NCBI RefSeq assembly: GCF_020731145.1
Contig: NZ_JAJFZN010000004.1
Location: forward strand, 1 to 64,000
Length of the DNA stretch: 64,000 nt
Direction of reading: 5' to 3'
Source: Sneathiella sp. HT1-7
GTDB lineage: Bacteria > Pseudomonadota > Alphaproteobacteria > Sneathiellales > Sneathiellaceae
Both the position numbers and the translations under genes were made by a program. The notes under the pieces were generated by a model. The model saw only the letters and a program-made list of their open reading frames with translations, was not told the origin of the DNA and ran no database searches. Shown here one piece after another: positions 60,178 to 64,000 of the stretch; position 1 is the first letter of the stretch; each line of letters begins with the position of its first letter.

Positions 60178-61409
60178 CAGCCGAAAATCTCCTGTACCGA
60201 TTTCACCGCCGAGACGAGCGCATCGACATCGGCGCGGTTGTTATAAAGCGCAAAGGACGCGCGAGCCGTCGCCGCCACATCGAAATGATCCATCAACGGC
60301 TGGGCGCAATGATGGCCGACCCGGATGGCGACACCGCCACGATCGACAATGGTGCCGATATCATGCGGATGAATGCCGTCGAGGGTGAAAGAGATGATCG
60401 CGGCTTTATGCTTTGCCTGCCCGATAATGCGCAAGCTGTTGATCTGGCCAAGCTGTTCTGTGGCGTAAGCAAGCAGAGTCTGCTCATGCGCACTGATCTT
60501 TTCAAACCCGATCTCGTTGACATAGTTGATCGCAGCACCAAGACCAATGGCCTGCACGATGGGCGGGGTGCCCGCCTCAAACTTGGCATGGCCCTTGGCG
60601 TAAGTTGTTTTGGCGAAGGTCACCCGTTCGATCATGTCCCCACCACCGAGGAAAGGCGGCATGGCGTCCAGCAATTCGGCCTTGCCATACAGAACCCCGA
60701 TGCCCGTAGGCCCGAAGACCTTATGGCCCGTGAACACATAAAAATCTGCATCCAACGCCTGCATATCGATCTTCATATGCGGCGCGGCCTGACTCCCGTC
60801 GATGAGAACAACAGCGCCCGCGTCATGGGCGGCGTCAATAATCTGGCGCACAGGCGTGATCGTGCCGATGGCGTTGGAGATATGGGTGATCGCGACGATC
60901 TTCGTCTTCGGCCCCAGCATCTCAAGATAGGTATCCAGCATGAACTCCCCATGTTCATCGATGGGGACAGCTTTTACCACCGCGCCAGTTCTTTCAGCGA
61001 TCAACTGCCAGGGCACGATGTTCGAATGATGCTCCAGGGTGGAGAGGATAATCTCGTCGCCGGGCTTCAGATTGGCGGCGCCGTAGGTTTGCGCCACAAG
61101 GTTGATGCTCTCGGTCGCGTTCTTGGTGAAGATAATTTCCTCAACATTGGCCGCATTCATATGAGCGCAAACAATCTCGCGGGCGCCTTCATAAAGCTCT
61201 GTCGAGACCTGGCTCAGGTAATGGACCCCACGATGGACATTGGCATAGGTTTCCGCATAAGCCTTCTCCATGGTGTCGATGACCACTTGCGGCTTCTGCG
61301 CGGAGGCACCGCTATCAAGAAAGGCGAGAGGTTTGCCATGCACTTCACGCGTAAAAATCGGGAAATCGCGGCGGATTTTCTCAACGTCAAATGTTGTCAT
61401 GTCATTCAT
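60177..61409 (-). CDS. sufS: Cysteine desulfurase SufS
   Basis: This 410-residue PLP enzyme has the Schiff-base Lys in FYVFTGHKVFGPTGIGVLYG and the catalytic Cys in RVGHHCAQPLMDHF. It is class II (SufS/CsdA type) by length and the GHHCAQP loop. It removes sulfur from cysteine for cluster building. It starts 3 bp after sufD. Confidence 0.95.
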   Translation of the reverse strand: MNDMTTFDVEKIRRDFPIFTREVHGKPLAFLDSGASAQKPQVVIDTMEKAYAETYANVHRGVHYLSQVSTELYEGAREIVCAHMNAANVEEIIFTKNATESINLVAQTYGAANLKPGDEIILSTLEHHSNIVPWQLIAERTGAVVKAVPIDEHGEFMLDTYLEMLGPKTKIVAITHISNAIGTITPVRQIIDAAHDAGAVVLIDGSQAAPHMKIDMQALDADFYVFTGHKVFGPTGIGVLYGKAELLDAMPPFLGGGDMIERVTFAKTTYAKGHAKFEAGTPPIVQAIGLGAAINYVNEIGFEKISAHEQTLLAYATEQLGQINSLRIIGQAKHKAAIISFTLDGIHPHDIGTIVDRGGVAIRVGHHCAQPLMDHFDVAATARASFALYNNRADVDALVSAVKSVQEIFG

Positions 61410-61412
61410 CGC

Positions 61413-62714
61413 CTACACCTTATCCATCCAGCGGGCCGTCACTTTGGCGAAATATTCCCGCACGCCATCGTTAGAGATTTCTTCGAGCACATCCGCGAGA
61501 AACGCATCTATCAGCATCTTTCTCGCCGATTTCTCGTCTATTCCGCGAGATTGCAGGTAAAAGAGCGCATCTTCATCAAGTTCGCCAGATGACGCACCAT
61601 GACTGCATTTGACGTCATCCGCATGAATTTCAAGTTCCGGCTTGACCGAAACAGACGCCCGGTCGGATAGGAGCAGAGAGCGGCTTAACTGATCGCCATT
61701 AACCTGTTGCGCATCCGGCACAATCTGGATCTTGCCCTGAAAGACGCCCTGCGCTTCACCATCGAGAATGCCTTTATAAACCTGACGGCTTTCATTTTCC
61801 GGCACCAGATGGCGGGTGATGGTGGTCGTGTCCGCATGCTGCTGCCCGCGGATCAGATAGGCCCCGTTCAGAATACTGACTGCGCCTGAACCGGTGATCC
61901 GGCTTTCCAACTCGTTACGGGCAAGCCGGGCGCCAGTTGTCAGGGCGAAATTCTCATAAACCGCACCAGCGGCCAGTTCCGTATCCGTATTGGCGAGATG
62001 AAAGGCCGTATTGCTCTCCGCCTGATATTTATAGTGATTGAGTTTTGCATCGGCGGCCAAGGTAATATTGGTCATCGGATTGGCGAAATAGGCATGGCCG
62101 TCTATGCCCGCATGCTCCTCAACCAGTGTGATCGCCGAATTTTGACCGAGGCGGATGACGTTGCGCATATGATGGGCGTTTGTCCCCGTTCCCAGAAGGC
62201 TGAGAAAGCGGATGAGGATTGGCTCCGTGACGGAAACTCCATCTTCCACCATTAGTACAAATCCGTCTTCCATAAAGGCGGTATTGAGGGCTACAACGGC
62301 GCGTTTGTCCTCTGCATCTGAGCCAAGCAGTGCGCTATTGCCCGCATCCAACTCCGCCGCGACGGAAGAAAGCTTAACCCCGTCTGGCAGTTTATCAAGC
62401 CTGCTCTCATTCGCAGAAAAATGACCATTCACAAAAGTCATGATATGGGGCGTTTCAAACTCGGCGGCGGGTAGGGCTGCGTTCGCCGGCGCTTCTGTTG
62501 TCTCGATCCCTTTGGTCAGCGGGGAGAGGTTGGTGAAGCGCCATTCCTCGACTTTTCGACCTGGAAAATCGAGCGATGCGAAACGGGCGAGGCCGCTTTC
62601 ACGCAGCGCCACCACTGCCGGGTTATCATGACCGGGCAAGCTCTCTCGTGCCGTATCAAAACGGTCAAGGTACGTCTGAGCTAAAGGCGTTAAGTTTTTC
62701 ATCTTACTCATCAA
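61413..62714 (-). CDS. sufD: Fe-S cluster assembly protein SufD
   Basis: This 433-residue protein is the SufB paralogue of the SufBC2D complex. The C-terminal beta-helix segment carries VNGDQLSRSLLLSDRASVSVKPELEIHADDVKCSHGASSGELDEDALFYLQSRGI, the SufD signature. It works with SufC ATPase and SufB to build clusters. It starts 7 bp after the sufC stop. Confidence 0.95.
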   Translation of the reverse strand: MMSKMKNLTPLAQTYLDRFDTARESLPGHDNPAVVALRESGLARFASLDFPGRKVEEWRFTNLSPLTKGIETTEAPANAALPAAEFETPHIMTFVNGHFSANESRLDKLPDGVKLSSVAAELDAGNSALLGSDAEDKRAVVALNTAFMEDGFVLMVEDGVSVTEPILIRFLSLLGTGTNAHHMRNVIRLGQNSAITLVEEHAGIDGHAYFANPMTNITLAADAKLNHYKYQAESNTAFHLANTDTELAAGAVYENFALTTGARLARNELESRITGSGAVSILNGAYLIRGQQHADTTTITRHLVPENESRQVYKGILDGEAQGVFQGKIQIVPDAQQVNGDQLSRSLLLSDRASVSVKPELEIHADDVKCSHGASSGELDEDALFYLQSRGIDEKSARKMLIDAFLADVLEEISNDGVREYFAKVTARWMDKV

Positions 62715-62721
62715 TTTCTAT

Positions 62722-63465
62722 CTAGGCTGCGCTGAGGGCCGCATAGCCTTTTTCTTCCAGTTCCAGCGCGAGGCTCTTATCGCCCGATTTGACAATCTTG
62801 CCATCGGCCAACACATGCACGAAATCCGGCACGATATAGTCGAGCAACCGCTGATAATGGGTGATGACAAGCGCCGCGCGTTCCGGGCTGCGAAGACGAT
62901 TGACGCCGTCCGCTGCTATTTTGAGCGCATCGATATCAAGGCCGCTGTCTGTCTCATCCAGAAGCATCATATCCGGCTCCAAGAGGGACATTTGCAGCAC
63001 CTCGTTACGCTTCTTCTCGCCACCGGAAAAGCCGACATTGACGGCGCGTTTCAGCATATCGTCCTTGATGCCGAGTTCCTTGGTTTTCTCCCGGATGAGC
63101 TTCAGGAATTCCATCGCGTCGACTTCCGGCTCCCCGCGCGCCTTGCGCTGTGCGTTATAGGCGGTTTTCAGGAAGGTGGCCGACGGCACACCCGGAATTT
63201 CGACCGGATACTGAAAGGCGAGGAAAATACCCTTTGCCGCCCGCTCATCGGGGGAGAGATCAAGCAGGTTCTCTCCCTTGTAGAGGACTTCACCTGACGT
63301 CACTTCGTAGCCATCGCGGCCGGCGAGGACATAGGAGAGAGTCGACTTGCCCGCGCCATTCGGACCCATGACAGCATGAATTTCGCCCGCTTTGATGCTG
63401 AGCGTGATGCCTTTCAGGATTTCCTTACCGCCAACCGTGGCATGTAAATCTTTGATTTCCAACAT
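62722..63465 (-). CDS. sufC: Fe-S cluster assembly ATPase SufC
   Basis: This 247-residue ABC-type ATPase has Walker [10 protein letters not shown] (about 35-43), signature [13 protein letters not shown], Walker [17 protein letters not shown] and H-loop [12 protein letters not shown]. It energises the SufB-SufD scaffold. It starts 14 bp after the sufB stop. Confidence 0.96.
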   Translation of the reverse strand: MLEIKDLHATVGGKEILKGITLSIKAGEIHAVMGPNGAGKSTLSYVLAGRDGYEVTSGEVLYKGENLLDLSPDERAAKGIFLAFQYPVEIPGVPSATFLKTAYNAQRKARGEPEVDAMEFLKLIREKTKELGIKDDMLKRAVNVGFSGGEKKRNEVLQMSLLEPDMMLLDETDSGLDIDALKIAADGVNRLRSPERAALVITHYQRLLDYIVPDFVHVLADGKIVKSGDKSLALELEEKGYAALSAA

Positions 63466-63479
63466 AACTTTATCTTTCC

Positions 63480-64000
63480 TTAGCCGACGCTGCCTTCAAG
63501 GCTGATGCCGACGAGTTTCTGGGCTTCCACCGCAAATTCCATGGGGAGTTTCTGCAGCACTTCCTTGCAGAAACCATTGACGATCAGCGCCATGCTTTCC
63601 TCTTCAGAAAGGCCGCGCTGCTGACAGTAAAAGAGCTGCTCTTCACTCACCTTGGAGGTGGTGGCTTCATGCTCGATTGTCGCGGTGCGGCTCTGGTTTT
63701 CGATATAGGGGACCGTATGGGCGCCGCATTTATCGCCGATAAGAAGGCTGTCGCAAACCGTGTGGTTGCGGGCATTCTCGGCTTTGCGGCCCATGCGGAC
63801 GAGGCCGCGATAGGTATTTTGCGCCTTGCCAGCCGAGATCCCCTTGGAAATGATCGTGCTCGACGTGTTCTTTCCCAGATGGATCATCTTGGTGCCGGTA
63901 TCGGCCTGCTGCATATTATTGGTGATGGCGATGGAGTAAAATTCCCCGACCGAATTATCACCCTGCAGGATACAGGAAGGGTATTTCCAAGTAATCGCCG
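63480..64000 (-). CDS. sufB: Fe-S cluster assembly scaffold SufB (3' part only)
   Basis: The open frame runs to the window edge, and only the last 173 residues or so are visible. The segment includes [23 protein letters not shown], the catalytic-region [19 protein letters not shown] equivalent ([15 protein letters not shown]), [26 protein letters not shown], and the family C-terminus. It is the first visible gene of the SUF operon; any regulator (IscR) would be to the right of the window. Confidence 0.96.
   Translation of the reverse strand, partial: AITWKYPSCILQGDNSVGEFYSIAITNNMQQADTGTKMIHLGKNTSSTIISKGISAGKAQNTYRGLVRMGRKAENARNHTVCDSLLIGDKCGAHTVPYIENQSRTATIEHEATTSKVSEEQLFYCQQRGLSEEESMALIVNGFCKEVLQKLPMEFAVEAQKLVGISLEGSVG

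Noticed and set aside
60285-61592. Long plus-strand frame (435 residues) opposite sufS and sufD
   Set aside because: It lies wholly antisense to well-supported SUF genes, and its composition is that of an antisense shadow.

Overview
The window looks like a chromosomal segment of an alphaproteobacterium of moderately high G+C. The support is the alphaproteobacterial form of initiator tRNA-fMet, a sufBCDS-sufU-sufT-sufA operon, a YflT-type stress protein, a fused alpha/beta hydrolase-OsmC protein and a heterotrophic gene set (pobA, sulfatase, acyl-CoA dehydrogenase and ligase, dipeptide transporter, nagA and a sugar kinase). A marine or soil heterotroph is plausible. I cannot fix the genus from sequence alone.

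Region 1 (44-9213) is an integrated genetic island. A tyrosine integrase (7835-8995, minus) sits at its right end. A 48-bp direct repeat of the tRNA-fMet 3' part (76-123 and 9166-9213) marks the attachment sites, and an 18-bp repeat (170-187 and 9018-9035) lies just inside both ends. The island carries an AAA ATPase plus subtilisin-like protease pair, which is the arrangement of the IetAS anti-phage system. It also carries a replication-initiator-like protein, a dense set of inverted repeats that could be its origin, an AlpA-like regulator/excisionase, and three genes of unknown function (a soluble protein, a lipoprotein and a small membrane protein).

Region 2 (9.2-28.3 kb) is ordinary chromosome. 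It holds a PadR-DUF2218 operon with a palindromic operator, a decayed DUF1194 fragment, and a run of malic enzyme, HPPD-like dioxygenase and FMN glutamate-synthase-like genes. After these come a ClC channel, an endonuclease/phosphatase-family protein, an aldo/keto reductase, a glutathione-related trio, an SH3 protein, an acidic orphan, an acyl-CoA ligase, the hydrolase-OsmC fusion, an atypical histidine kinase and a GntR/FCD regulator.

Region 3 (28.5-42.1 kb) has an acyltransferase, a NitT/TauT-type ABC transporter joined to nagA and a BadF-type (N-acetylglucosamine) kinase, pobA, a sulfatase, DUF427, and a Gdx/SugE exporter preceded by what reads as a guanidine-II (mini-ykkC) riboswitch. An RluA-family synthase, a GNAT-MarR pair, an alpha/beta hydrolase and an acyl-CoA dehydrogenase complete it.

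Region 4 (42.1-64.0 kb) has a five-component peptide ABC transporter, with both ATPases fused and a strong hairpin after the binding protein. Next come a membrane-anchored orphan and an A+T-rich OLD-like ATPase/TOPRIM gene that looks acquired. It is followed by azlCD with a stray copy of the azlD tail, a ferritin-like protein, a 1-Cys peroxiredoxin, a YflT stress protein, a ZIP transporter, an ArsR/NIPSNAP divergent pair, a TPR protein and a bacteriohemerythrin. The SUF iron-sulfur operon, with a rhodanese as its last gene, runs off the right edge inside sufB.
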